Assembly: GCA_904501895.1 (NCBI GenBank)
Contig: CAJGCX010000043.1
Span: 1 to 12,688 of the forward strand
DNA: 12,688 nt
Reading direction: 5' to 3'
DNA from: Clostridiaceae bacterium
Lineage (GTDB): Bacteria; Bacillota; Clostridia; Oscillospirales; Acutalibacteraceae
Shown: piece after piece, positions 1 to 5,862 of the stretch
Position numbering within the stretch: position 1 is the first letter of the stretch
Layout: each line of letters begins with the position of its first letter
The notes under the pieces: model-generated
Told to the model about the DNA's origin: nothing
Databases searched by the model: none
Seen by the model: only the letters and a program-made list of their open reading frames with translations
Position numbers and translations under genes: made by a program

Positions 1-480
1 AAGAATAGTAGGCATATCATTCTCATCCAACAATGAGCATATTACCTCAACCGCATTCTTTCTTTCGAGCTTTGCAAGTCCCATATGGCACACAAGAAGG
101 CACACATCCACACCCTCGAGCTCTACAATACAACGTATAACACAGCGGGATTCGTAGTAGGCAGGCTCACTTTTATCCTCGGGATCAGGAATAAGCACCG
201 TTTCAACAGATTTAATAGGCACCTGACTCAGCACAGCATTTCCAAAGGGATTTTCCCCATCGATTCTTGCAGCCTCTCCGAAATAGCCGTTCCAACCAAG
301 CTTTTGGGTAAAAAAGCCGATCTGGTCGGTATATTCTTCATCCTCTCCCTCGCCCATAACCTCATTAAGACCGAGGACATCGGGAGAAAGCTCCTTAAAG
401 CGCTCCGCAAAATACTCCAGGTCGATTACCTGTCGGATATAATCCGTAGCATGCTGAATATTAAAGGACATAAATTTCAT
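1..480 (-). CDS. Endonuclease/exonuclease/phosphatase (EEP) family protein, C-terminus cut by window edge
   Basis: The first 160 residues of a metal-dependent phosphoesterase of the EEP (DNase I-like) fold are present; the reading frame runs off the left edge. Visible family motifs are NIQH with Asn7, LNEV with Glu40 (the metal-binding Glu), GNAVLS at residues 80-85, Arg112 in the ESRC strand, and a CHMGL segment with His132 in place of the usual THL. The GDFN and SDH motifs expected further on lie outside the window. The ATG has a GTGAGG ribosome site about 8 bases upstream. EEP members act on DNA, phosphoinositides, sphingomyelin or other phosphodiesters, and the substrate cannot be told from this half. 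Base composition is about 45% G+C by count, higher than in most of the window, and codons such as GAG, GCG and CGC are more common than in its neighbours. Confidence 0.85.
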   Translation of the reverse strand, partial: MKFMSFNIQHATDYIRQVIDLEYFAERFKELSPDVLGLNEVMGEGEDEEYTDQIGFFTQKLGWNGYFGEAARIDGENPFGNAVLSQVPIKSVETVLIPDPEDKSEPAYYESRCVIRCIVELEGVDVCLLVCHMGLAKLERKNAVEVICSLLDENDMPTIL

Positions 481-506
481 ATAAAAACCTCACAAAAATC
501 ATATAA

Positions 507-534
507 GGGGAAAAGCAGAAACCCGCTTTTCCCC
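507..534 (-). terminator. Hairpin after the AcnX operon, probable terminator
   Basis: A perfect 10-base-pair inverted repeat (GGGGAAAAGC at 507-516 against 525-534, loop of 8) lies 17 bases past the stop of the AcnX small subunit. On the minus strand it is followed by TTATATGATTTTTG, an interrupted T-rich run. It probably ends the AcnX transcript. The next gene starts only about 27 bases further on, so partial read-through or an attenuator-like role is possible. Confidence 0.55.
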
Positions 535-550
535 ATGTGATAGGATGAAA

Positions 551-991
551 TTATAAAATTTCTACAGTACCATCCTCGTATACTTTAATCTTGTCACCAG
601 TCTTAACTGTGTTGAGGAACTCCTCACCAAGACAGTCAACTGTGGGCATAGGAGTATCTGTCCATACAGAACCGAGAACTACACCTGCAGCAGCAAGTGA
701 GTCAATATGCTCAGAGAAGAGCATACAAGCAGGGCTTCTCTCCATAACCTTTGCGCAATAAAGAACCATACCACCGGTTGTTGAGCCGATTGTCTGAGGA
801 AGACAAAGAGCTGTACCTACCATAGGCTTTTCGAAGATATCCTTATTGTTCTGGTCACCGCATTTTGCCTGCTTATCACCAAACTGGAGGGCATTCTGGA
901 AAGATGCAAGTGTATTAAAGCCACCGTGAGATACAAGAGCTGTTGCTTCTGCTGTGCCGGGCACTACCGGACGACCTTTAAAAGTTTTCAT
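551..991 (-). CDS. Aconitase X small (swivel) subunit, DUF126 family
   Basis: This 146-residue protein matches the swivel domain of aconitase-X enzymes (DUF126), here a separate subunit. The N-terminal segment KGRPVVPGTAEATALVS is the usual family opening, and the centre has KPMVGTALCLPQTIGSTTGG. Ser70 in GSTTGG falls where the family carries its conserved active-site serine, normally in a GRGS context; here it is TIGS. The C-terminal TGDKIKVYEDGTVEIL is also typical. Characterised AcnX enzymes are dehydratases: cis-3-hydroxy-L-proline dehydratase in bacteria and mevalonate-5-phosphate dehydratase in archaea. The ATG follows the large-subunit stop by one base, and its GGAGG lies inside the end of that gene, so the two are coupled and should form a heterodimer. 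Which substrate is used cannot be decided from sequence alone. Confidence 0.88.
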   Translation of the reverse strand: MKTFKGRPVVPGTAEATALVSHGGFNTLASFQNALQFGDKQAKCGDQNNKDIFEKPMVGTALCLPQTIGSTTGGMVLYCAKVMERSPACMLFSEHIDSLAAAGVVLGSVWTDTPMPTVDCLGEEFLNTVKTGDKIKVYEDGTVEIL

Positions 992-992
992 C

Positions 993-2273
993 TTATTTTA
1001 CCTCCTTTGTGATGATATCAAGAATCTCTGCACTTGTGTAATAGCGAGATGTTGTATATGTTCTGAGCTTATTGGAGTTTGTGATAACAGGAGTCTTCTT
1101 TGCAAGAGGATTGTTCATATACATAAGAGGACAAATGTAGCTGAGAACTACACCTGTTGACTGAAGCTTTGCATACAAGTCTGTTTTCTTGAACTCGTCA
1201 CAAACTGCAGGAGGAGCTGTAAATACAGTTGGGATTAAAACCTTTTTAAGTCCGTTCTTCTGAAGTGCGTTATAAACATCGTTAGTCCACTGCTTAAGCT
1301 GTGCCATTGTCATATGAGGACAACCGAGGAAGCAAAGCTTAGGAGTTGCATCAGGATTTTTCCACATAACAGGATATGAATTCTTAACTCTTTCAAGCTC
1401 TGCATCATCAATAACGTAAACCTGTGCATTTTCAGCAATGAGTGACTCACCCATTTCAACTGCTTCAGGAGTAAGACCTGAGATATGATAAAGACCAACA
1501 GCACCATTTGAAGCACAAGCAGCACCAAAGTCCTTAAGGTATGCCTTATTATCGTCGTTAAGCTCTGTACCGAGCCATTCGTTCATACCCTTAACGTATG
1601 GAACATCTTCCATAACCTTCATACCGATTGCAGAACCGAGAATCTGTGCTTCAGGCATTTTCTCACACTTAACTTCGATAATCCAAGTTGCTTTTCTGCC
1701 TTCGTCAGTAAGAAGACCGAAATCAGGAACAAAGCCTGCGATTGAGCCCATCATTTCGATAAGACCTGAGTTACGGTTACAACGAGCACCGATAACAGAG
1801 TTTGCATAAGCTACGGCACTTGATTCAGCCCAAGAGAGGATGTCACCCTTTTTAGGAGTATTACCAACCTCGTCAAGGTAACAAGCACAAGTATATGCAT
1901 CATCATTTAAAAGGCCCATTTTACGAAGCTGTTCGTTATATGAATCCTGCTTTGAATACATAAATTTCTTGAATACGAAATTCTTAAGAAAATCTGAAGG
2001 AACATTTGGGTCAAAAGGTTTTGGGTCAACCGAAAACTTCTGCTTTGATTTCACACCAGCATCAAGGAGCTGTTCCATCAAATCAAATACAGGAGTCATC
2101 ATCTTGAGACCAAAGCTTGTAACAAGATGTCCCTTATCACTTGTTACGGGAACCATTTTTTCTGCACCAAATGTTTCACCATACATAACAAGTGTTTTCA
2201 TAACTTTAGCCATTACTTCGCCTTGCTTGCCGTCCAACATTGCCTGTTGTTCAGCTGTCAATTGCATTGCCAT
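993..2273 (-). CDS. Aconitase X catalytic (large) subunit, DUF521 family, Fe-S dehydratase
   Basis: This is a 426-residue large subunit of an AcnX-type dehydratase, normal length for the two-subunit form. Family landmarks occur in order: TCACYLDEVGN at about 128-138 (usual form TC-x-PY), WAESSAVAYANSVIGARCNRNSG at about 148-170, a GCPHM block around Cys318, an ICPLM block around Cys381, and TNSNK followed by the C-terminal tail. Cys129, Cys318 and Cys381 are the best candidates for the Fe-S cluster ligands. The GARTNREGG stretch common in the family reads GARCNRNSG, so this is a divergent branch. The ATG has AAAGAGGTG upstream. A sigma-A-like promoter precedes the gene, which is transcribed with the small subunit. 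No proline, hydroxyproline or mevalonate genes are nearby, so the physiological substrate remains open. Confidence 0.88.
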   Translation of the reverse strand: MAMQLTAEQQAMLDGKQGEVMAKVMKTLVMYGETFGAEKMVPVTSDKGHLVTSFGLKMMTPVFDLMEQLLDAGVKSKQKFSVDPKPFDPNVPSDFLKNFVFKKFMYSKQDSYNEQLRKMGLLNDDAYTCACYLDEVGNTPKKGDILSWAESSAVAYANSVIGARCNRNSGLIEMMGSIAGFVPDFGLLTDEGRKATWIIEVKCEKMPEAQILGSAIGMKVMEDVPYVKGMNEWLGTELNDDNKAYLKDFGAACASNGAVGLYHISGLTPEAVEMGESLIAENAQVYVIDDAELERVKNSYPVMWKNPDATPKLCFLGCPHMTMAQLKQWTNDVYNALQKNGLKKVLIPTVFTAPPAVCDEFKKTDLYAKLQSTGVVLSYICPLMYMNNPLAKKTPVITNSNKLRTYTTSRYYTSAEILDIITKEVK

Positions 2274-2310
2274 TGTTATTACACCTCTTTAATAAAATAT
2301 TAACAGATAT

Positions 2311-2339
2311 AGTTTACTATCAATTATTTCTTGTGTCAA
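2311..2339 (-). promoter_or_regulatory. Sigma-A-like promoter of the AcnX operon
   Basis: On the minus strand a consensus -35 TTGACA (2334-2339) is followed by 17 bases and a -10-like TAAACT (2311-2316), about 40 bases before the ATG of the AcnX large subunit. The -35 is perfect; the -10 matches 4 of 6. The rest of the 90-base gap is AT-rich and shows no clear terminator for the upstream dockerin gene. Confidence 0.6.
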
Positions 2340-2363
2340 TGAAATTCGTTAAAATTTTGACTA

Positions 2364-3266
2364 TTATTTTAATCCTGCCACCATTTGTAAAATATATCTT
2401 GCATCAACAGCAGTGATTTTATCATCTGCATTCACATCTGCAATTTTCAATTCAACTGTATCAATACTTCTAAGTCCTGCGACAAGCTGTAAGATAACCC
2501 TTGCATCTGAGGCTGTTATTTTACTGTCACTATTCACATCACCAATTAAAATCTTAATATTATCGACAATGCGTGTTTCAACATAACTACAGTTTTTGCA
2601 GTTACGCTTTTCCTCACCATTATGATACTCAGTTTCCTGTGTTATTGTTTCCCACTCACCGAAATTGTGTTTCCCTGTTGCAGGAATAATTTGTACTTCT
2701 TCTTTACCACAGCTGCATTCTCTTATTTTATTACCATCAGCAATACAAGTTGGTTTATTAACTACTTTCCACTCACTAAATGTACAAACATGTGTTTCTT
2801 CCTTGTAGTTTATTTTTGCATCTGACAAGTATTCGTTACCAGCAGAAGAAGTTTCTATATTTTCCCACTGTAATTTTGTGCCTTCATAATAAATATTTTC
2901 TAAATTATGACAGTACAAAAATGAATTATCTTCGATTTTATTAACTGATATAGGAATAGAAATACTTACTAATGATGTACATGCGGCGAAAACGTAAGAG
3001 CCAATATTTTCAATATCACCTGTAATAATAACCTGTTTAATATATTCTGCTTTTCCGTCAAATCCATTTGGATTGTTTAAGCTTTTCATTTTACCATAGC
3101 CATTTACAGTTAAAACACCTGTAGCCTCATCAAACGACCAAGTGATATTCGTTTCATTAACACCTAAGCTTCCCGTGTCAGAAGCATAAACATCAATCAT
3201 CAAAAATGAAGAAACAAAGATAAATATAGACAATGTCAAAGATAAAAATTTCTTAAATCTGTTCAA
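2364..3266 (-). CDS. Secreted BspA-type LRR protein with C-terminal type I dockerin
   Basis: This is a 300-residue exported protein if translation starts at the TTG at 3266. Residues 1-28 form a signal peptide (NRFKK, hydrophobic core, VYA cleavage site). Residues about 80-140 carry BspA/LRR_5-like repeats (IENIGSYVF, then NKIEDNSFLY). Residues about 159-230 hold two Cys/His/Trp segments opening HVCTFSEW and HNFGEW, the first with CSCG and IPATGK and the second with a C-x2-C pair, a module seen in many gut Firmicutes surface proteins. Residues 242-300 are a dockerin with two calcium loops, DVNSDSKITASD and DVNADDKITAVD, each followed by a helix ending VAGL. It should bind a cohesin on a scaffoldin or cell surface. 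No catalytic domain is seen. The frame also has an upstream TTG at 3326, but that codon lies in the preceding terminator and upstream of the predicted promoter, so 3266 is preferred. The ribosome site before it is weak. Confidence 0.85.
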   Translation of the reverse strand: MNRFKKFLSLTLSIFIFVSSFLMIDVYASDTGSLGVNETNITWSFDEATGVLTVNGYGKMKSLNNPNGFDGKAEYIKQVIITGDIENIGSYVFAACTSLVSISIPISVNKIEDNSFLYCHNLENIYYEGTKLQWENIETSSAGNEYLSDAKINYKEETHVCTFSEWKVVNKPTCIADGNKIRECSCGKEEVQIIPATGKHNFGEWETITQETEYHNGEEKRNCKNCSYVETRIVDNIKILIGDVNSDSKITASDARVILQLVAGLRSIDTVELKIADVNADDKITAVDARYILQMVAGLK

Positions 3267-3294
3267 GTAATCACATCCAACTACATTTTTAGAT

Positions 3295-3323
3295 ATTTTA
3301 TCACATATATATTTTTTATTCAA
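3295..3323 (-). promoter_or_regulatory. Promoter of the dockerin protein gene
   Basis: On the minus strand, -35 TTGAAT (3318-3323), a spacer of exactly 17, and -10 TAAAAT (3295-3300), preceded by TGA, which makes an extended -10. Transcription would begin near 3288, about 22 bases before the TTG at 3266. It shares the TGATAAAATAT core with the promoters at 4496 and 5806. Confidence 0.65.
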
Positions 3324-3324
3324 C

Positions 3325-3352
3325 AAAAAATGACGGAGATAACCCCGCCATT
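3325..3352 (-). terminator. Intrinsic terminator of the cotJ operon
   Basis: A 10-base-pair stem (3329-3338 against 3343-3352, two G-T pairs, loop of 4) is followed on the minus strand by a run of T, starting 10 bases past the cotJC stop. The GC-rich stem and T-run are a classic Rho-independent terminator. It isolates cotJABC from the dockerin gene. Confidence 0.85.
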
Positions 3353-3361
3353 CTATAAATC

Positions 3362-3991
3362 TTATCTTTTTCTTCTGTTGTTATTTTTCATACAGTGCTT
3401 ATCAAAATTCGGATTAAAAGCATAGAAATTTTTACTGTCTAACTTATCGGTCATCAGCTGTAAGCCCTCACCGAATCTCTGATAATGGACAATTTCTCTT
3501 TCACGCAAAAATTTAATCGGATCGCGGACATCAGGGTCGTCTATAAGTCGTAAAAGGTTGTCATAGGTTGTTCTTGCCTTTTGCTCCGCTGCCAAATCCT
3601 CGTGAAGGTCTGTAATTACGTCACCCTTTGACTGAAGATATGTGGCCGTAAAGGGCATACCACTTGCTGCAATAGGATATATACCTGTTGTATGGTCAAC
3701 AAAATACGCATCAAAGCCTGATTTTTTAATTTCATCAATCGTTAAATTCCTTGTAAGCTGATATACAATTGCACCAATCATTTCAAGATGCGATAATTCT
3801 TCCGTACCGATATCAGTAAGAAGACCTTTTAATTCAGGCAACGGCATATCATAACGCTGTGAGAGGTATCGGACAGATGCACCCAATTCTCCGTCAGGAC
3901 CTCCGAACTGTGAAATAATGAGCTTTGCTAATTTAGGATTAGGATTTTTGATTTTTACAGGATATTGTAATTTCTTTTCATATTGAAACAT
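3362..3991 (-). CDS. cotJC: Spore coat protein CotJC, manganese-catalase fold
   Basis: This 209-residue protein is a member of the CotJC/Mn-catalase family, an inner spore-coat protein related to dimanganese catalase. Counting from the ATG at 3991, the dinuclear metal ligands can be assigned: Glu35 (GPDGELG), Glu65 and His68 (EELSH), Glu136 (AAEQKAR) and His169 (EIVHYQRF). The spacings match the Lactiplantibacillus Mn catalase ligands, including the 33 residues between the last two, so the active site looks intact. The frame could begin six bases earlier at a TTG, but the ATG gives the usual N-terminus ending in YEKKLQYPVKI and overlaps the cotJB stop by one base (TGATG). The C-terminal tail is basic (NNNRRKR). 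It is the last gene of cotJABC, followed by a strong terminator. In Bacillus subtilis this operon is made in the mother cell. Confidence 0.95.
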   Translation of the reverse strand: MFQYEKKLQYPVKIKNPNPKLAKLIISQFGGPDGELGASVRYLSQRYDMPLPELKGLLTDIGTEELSHLEMIGAIVYQLTRNLTIDEIKKSGFDAYFVDHTTGIYPIAASGMPFTATYLQSKGDVITDLHEDLAAEQKARTTYDNLLRLIDDPDVRDPIKFLREREIVHYQRFGEGLQLMTDKLDSKNFYAFNPNFDKHCMKNNNRRKR

Positions 3992-4239
3992 CAGCAATCA
4001 CACTCCATATATTCCCATGGCCAAGGTCCCCTTACCCATACATAACCACTACCTGATTCGTGAGTCAATGGACCAAAACATTCTTCATATTCTTTTCTTA
4101 ACTCCAGTGCTCTTTCCGTATATTTTTTGTGCATTTCAATTGCCTTTTCATCACAAGGATGAGTATCTAAATACAAGTGTAATTCCCATGCAGCAAAGCT
4201 TACTGCAGAAATTTCTCTTAATAATTTACATTTATTCAC
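3991..4239 (-). CDS. cotJB: Spore coat protein CotJB
   Basis: This 82-residue protein is typical in length for CotJB. It shows the family core LLREISAVSFAAWELHLYLD followed by THPCDEKAIE, then a charged helical stretch and the C-terminal GPLT and GPWPWE motifs. CotJB acts with CotJA and CotJC in the spore coat; its biochemical role is unknown. A GTG start at 4239 is chosen because GGAGG lies 8 bases upstream. A TTG at 4254 extends the frame but would itself sit at the ribosome site. The start overlaps the end of cotJA by 8 bases and the stop overlaps the cotJC ATG, which indicates coupled translation. Confidence 0.93.
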   Translation of the reverse strand: MNKCKLLREISAVSFAAWELHLYLDTHPCDEKAIEMHKKYTERALELRKEYEECFGPLTHESGSGYVWVRGPWPWEYMECDC

Positions 4240-4420
4240 AGCACTTACCTCCAAAGAACTTTTTGTCTAGCTCAGGAAAAAGTGTTCCGTTTGATAAGGC
4301 TTCACAGCTTGTATATGTTACAAGGTCTGTCTGGAATGGAACATAGGCCATAGTAACTACAGTATCTGAAGGTACCTTCGGCATTTCTTTACAATTATAT
4401 TGACATTTATTTTCTTCCAT
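4232..4420 (-). CDS. cotJA: Spore coat-associated protein CotJA
   Basis: This small 62-residue protein has the CotJA signature: a middle segment MAYVPFQT followed by a C-terminal EALSNGTLFPELDKKFFGGK. It is needed, with CotJC, for correct coat assembly in Bacillus; no enzymatic role is known. Two ATGs are possible, at 4426 and 4420. The second has AAAGGAG about 8 bases upstream, whereas the first is only 2 bases from it, so 4420 is preferred. It is the first gene of the cotJABC operon and is divergent from the glycosyltransferase gene. A convincing sporulation-sigma promoter was not found upstream. Confidence 0.92.
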   Translation of the reverse strand: MEENKCQYNCKEMPKVPSDTVVTMAYVPFQTDLVTYTSCEALSNGTLFPELDKKFFGGKCCE

Positions 4421-4487
4421 TTGCATTTCTCCTTTGTTTATTTGAGTCGATGCTCACAACATTATATTCATTTATATAATAAAATGT

Positions 4488-4539
4488 TATTTATATTGAA
4501 ATATAGTAAAATTAGTGATAAAATATAATACAAAAAGTG
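4488..4539 (+). repeat. Copy 1 of a duplicated promoter-bearing sequence
   Basis: From 4496 to 4539 this stretch is identical at 38 of 44 positions to 5806-5849, and similarity extends a few bases upstream (TATTTAT in both, then a 2-base indel). The conserved part covers the -35, the whole spacer, the -10 and about 15 bases past it, which is more than promoter function alone requires. Confidence 0.8.
4496..4524 (+). promoter_or_regulatory. Promoter of the glycosyltransferase gene
   Basis: TTGAAA (4496-4501), a 17-base spacer and TAAAAT (4519-4524) with an upstream TGA form a good vegetative-type promoter. Transcription would start near 4531, giving a leader of about 120 bases before the ATG at 4651. 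That leader holds an inverted repeat (AAGTGTA at 4535-4541 and TACACTT at 4565-4571) around a perfect palindrome at 4546-4557. The rest of the 4427-4650 gap is AT-rich with no gene. Confidence 0.7.
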
Positions 4540-4650
4540 TAAATAGAATTATAATTCATATAAATACACTTCTATATAAAAAAGGAAACAAAAGCAACTT
4601 TTAGGTAAACAGTACACAATAAAATGTAACATCTTTAAAGGAGTATTGAT

Positions 4651-5646
4651 ATGCTTTTATCGTTTATAATACCTGTTTATAATACCGAAGATTATGTCGC
4701 AGAATGCCTTGACTCTTTATTGAATCAAAATATACCTCAAGATGAATATGAAATCATTTGTGTTAATGACGGTTCAAAAGATGCAAGCCTTGAAATACTT
4801 AACCAATACGCTTATACACATCCTAATATAAGTGTTATTAATCAAGAAAACAGTGGTGTTTCCGTCGCAAGAAATACTGGTTTAGAACATGCTCACGGCG
4901 ACTACATATGGTTCTTTGATGCAGATGATTTAATTAAAGAAAATTGTTTGTTTGAAATAAAAGAAATTCTTTTAAATAACGAATGTGACCGTATTATTAT
5001 CAAGTCAAAAAACTTTAGATCTAATTCGGAATTGTTTTCAGATGAAACGAATCCAACTTGTTCCTGGAAGGATAGTGTGGTTTGGCGTAGCATTTTTAAA
5101 AAGAACTTTTTAAACGATAATAATCTTCGTTTTCACCCAGGGTTAATATTTGGCGAAGATGCATTGTATATCTTTGAATGCTTATACTGTACACCAAAGG
5201 CTTTTGAAACCAATTCCCTCGTGCACTATCACAGAATCGTAGAGGGCTCTGCTTCAAACAATATGACACCTGAATTCAGAAAAAAACGAATTCAATCCAC
5301 ACTAACCGAAGCAAAAATAGTACAGAAATATTACGAACGAAACGATAATATATATCCTACTGAAACTGCTAACAGACTTATGATTTATCTTTGGGGTGGA
5401 TTATACGAGTTAACGAAAATGCAGCGTAAACAATTCAAACCAATATTAGATGATTTGAAAAGTTGTGGTTTATACCCTTACAAAACACCTCTAGCTTGCA
5501 CAGCAACAAAATCATGTCAACACAATCGTACCGATTTGTTGGGTAAAATTTTTGATTTTGTTTATGTACATCAACATCGCACATGGGGATTTTTATCAAT
5601 GCGTATAATTAATTTTTTATTAAAACTTATTAATAAAAGTCTTTAA
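4651..5646 (+). CDS. Family 2 glycosyltransferase (GT-A fold)
   Basis: This 331-residue protein transfers a sugar from a nucleotide-sugar donor, probably for cell-surface or exopolysaccharide synthesis. The N-terminal domain opens LSFIIPVYNTEDYV, has the nucleotide-binding NDGSKD at 39-44, NSGVSVARNTG at 67-77, and the metal/donor DxD motif as FFDADD at 88-93. GEDALYIF at 168-175 carries the Glu-Asp pair common in this group near the acceptor site. The C-terminal 130 residues are less conserved, with a short basic, aromatic end and no clear transmembrane helix. AAAGGAG lies 7 bases before the ATG. It stands alone, with its own promoter and terminator and no other polysaccharide genes nearby, so the acceptor is unknown. 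Confidence 0.92.
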   Translation: MLLSFIIPVYNTEDYVAECLDSLLNQNIPQDEYEIICVNDGSKDASLEILNQYAYTHPNISVINQENSGVSVARNTGLEHAHGDYIWFFDADDLIKENCLFEIKEILLNNECDRIIIKSKNFRSNSELFSDETNPTCSWKDSVVWRSIFKKNFLNDNNLRFHPGLIFGEDALYIFECLYCTPKAFETNSLVHYHRIVEGSASNNMTPEFRKKRIQSTLTEAKIVQKYYERNDNIYPTETANRLMIYLWGGLYELTKMQRKQFKPILDDLKSCGLYPYKTPLACTATKSCQHNRTDLLGKIFDFVYVHQHRTWGFLSMRIINFLLKLINKSL

Positions 5647-5745
5647 TTATATAAAATTTTAAATGTCTGTATATTATCTAGAAATAAAAAGGTTTTAAAA
5701 GTATATTTTATTTAATAGATTTATTTAAGAGGACAAATAAAACAC

Positions 5746-5789
5746 AAAAGCAAGTGGTACTTGATCATTCAATCCACTTGCTTTTATAT
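5746..5789 (+). terminator. Intrinsic terminator after the glycosyltransferase gene
   Basis: A perfect 12-base-pair stem (5746-5757 against 5774-5785) has an inner TTGA/TCAA pairing in its 16-base loop and runs into CTTTTATATTTA. It lies about 100 bases past the stop codon; that gap is AT-rich and gene-free. The left arm is flanked by A-rich sequence, so it may work both ways. Confidence 0.8.
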
Positions 5790-5795
5790 TTAGGA

Positions 5796-5849
5796 TATTT
5801 ATGTGTTGAAATACAGTAAAATTGATGATAAAATATAGTAGAAAAAATG
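5796..5849 (+). repeat. Copy 2 of the duplicated promoter-bearing sequence
   Basis: Positions 5806-5849 match 4496-4539 at 38 of 44 bases, in the same orientation. The six differences are scattered substitutions, with no indel after the -35. This copy sits directly in front of the nucleoside-salvage operon. Confidence 0.8.
5806..5834 (+). promoter_or_regulatory. Promoter of the deoC-deoB-cdd-pdp operon
   Basis: TTGAAA (5806-5811), 17 bases, TAAAAT (5829-5834) with an upstream TGA. Transcription would begin near 5841, leaving a short leader of about 22 bases with GGGAGG (5849-5854) 8 bases before the first ATG. No obvious DeoR- or CytR-like operator was recognised. Confidence 0.7.
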
Positions 5850-5862
5850 GGAGGTTGTTTGT

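Noticed and set aside
85..540. Plus-strand open frame of 151 codons
   Set aside because: It is antisense to the EEP-family gene, whose motifs NIQH, LNEV and GNAVLS are clear; the translation of this frame shows no domain.
550..555. TATAAT on the minus strand as a promoter for the EEP gene
   Set aside because: No -35 at suitable spacing and it overlaps the AcnX stop codon; AT-rich chance match is likely.
4427..4480. Sporulation sigma-E/K/G promoter for cotJA
   Set aside because: GAATATA and CATCGACT on the minus strand resemble sigma-E elements but are only about 10 bases apart instead of about 14 and each has mismatches; TGAATA resembles a sigma-G -35 but no -10 follows at the right distance.
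4427..5862. Riboswitch in the leaders of the glycosyltransferase or deo operon
   Set aside because: The leaders are short or AT-rich and show no recognisable conserved riboswitch core.
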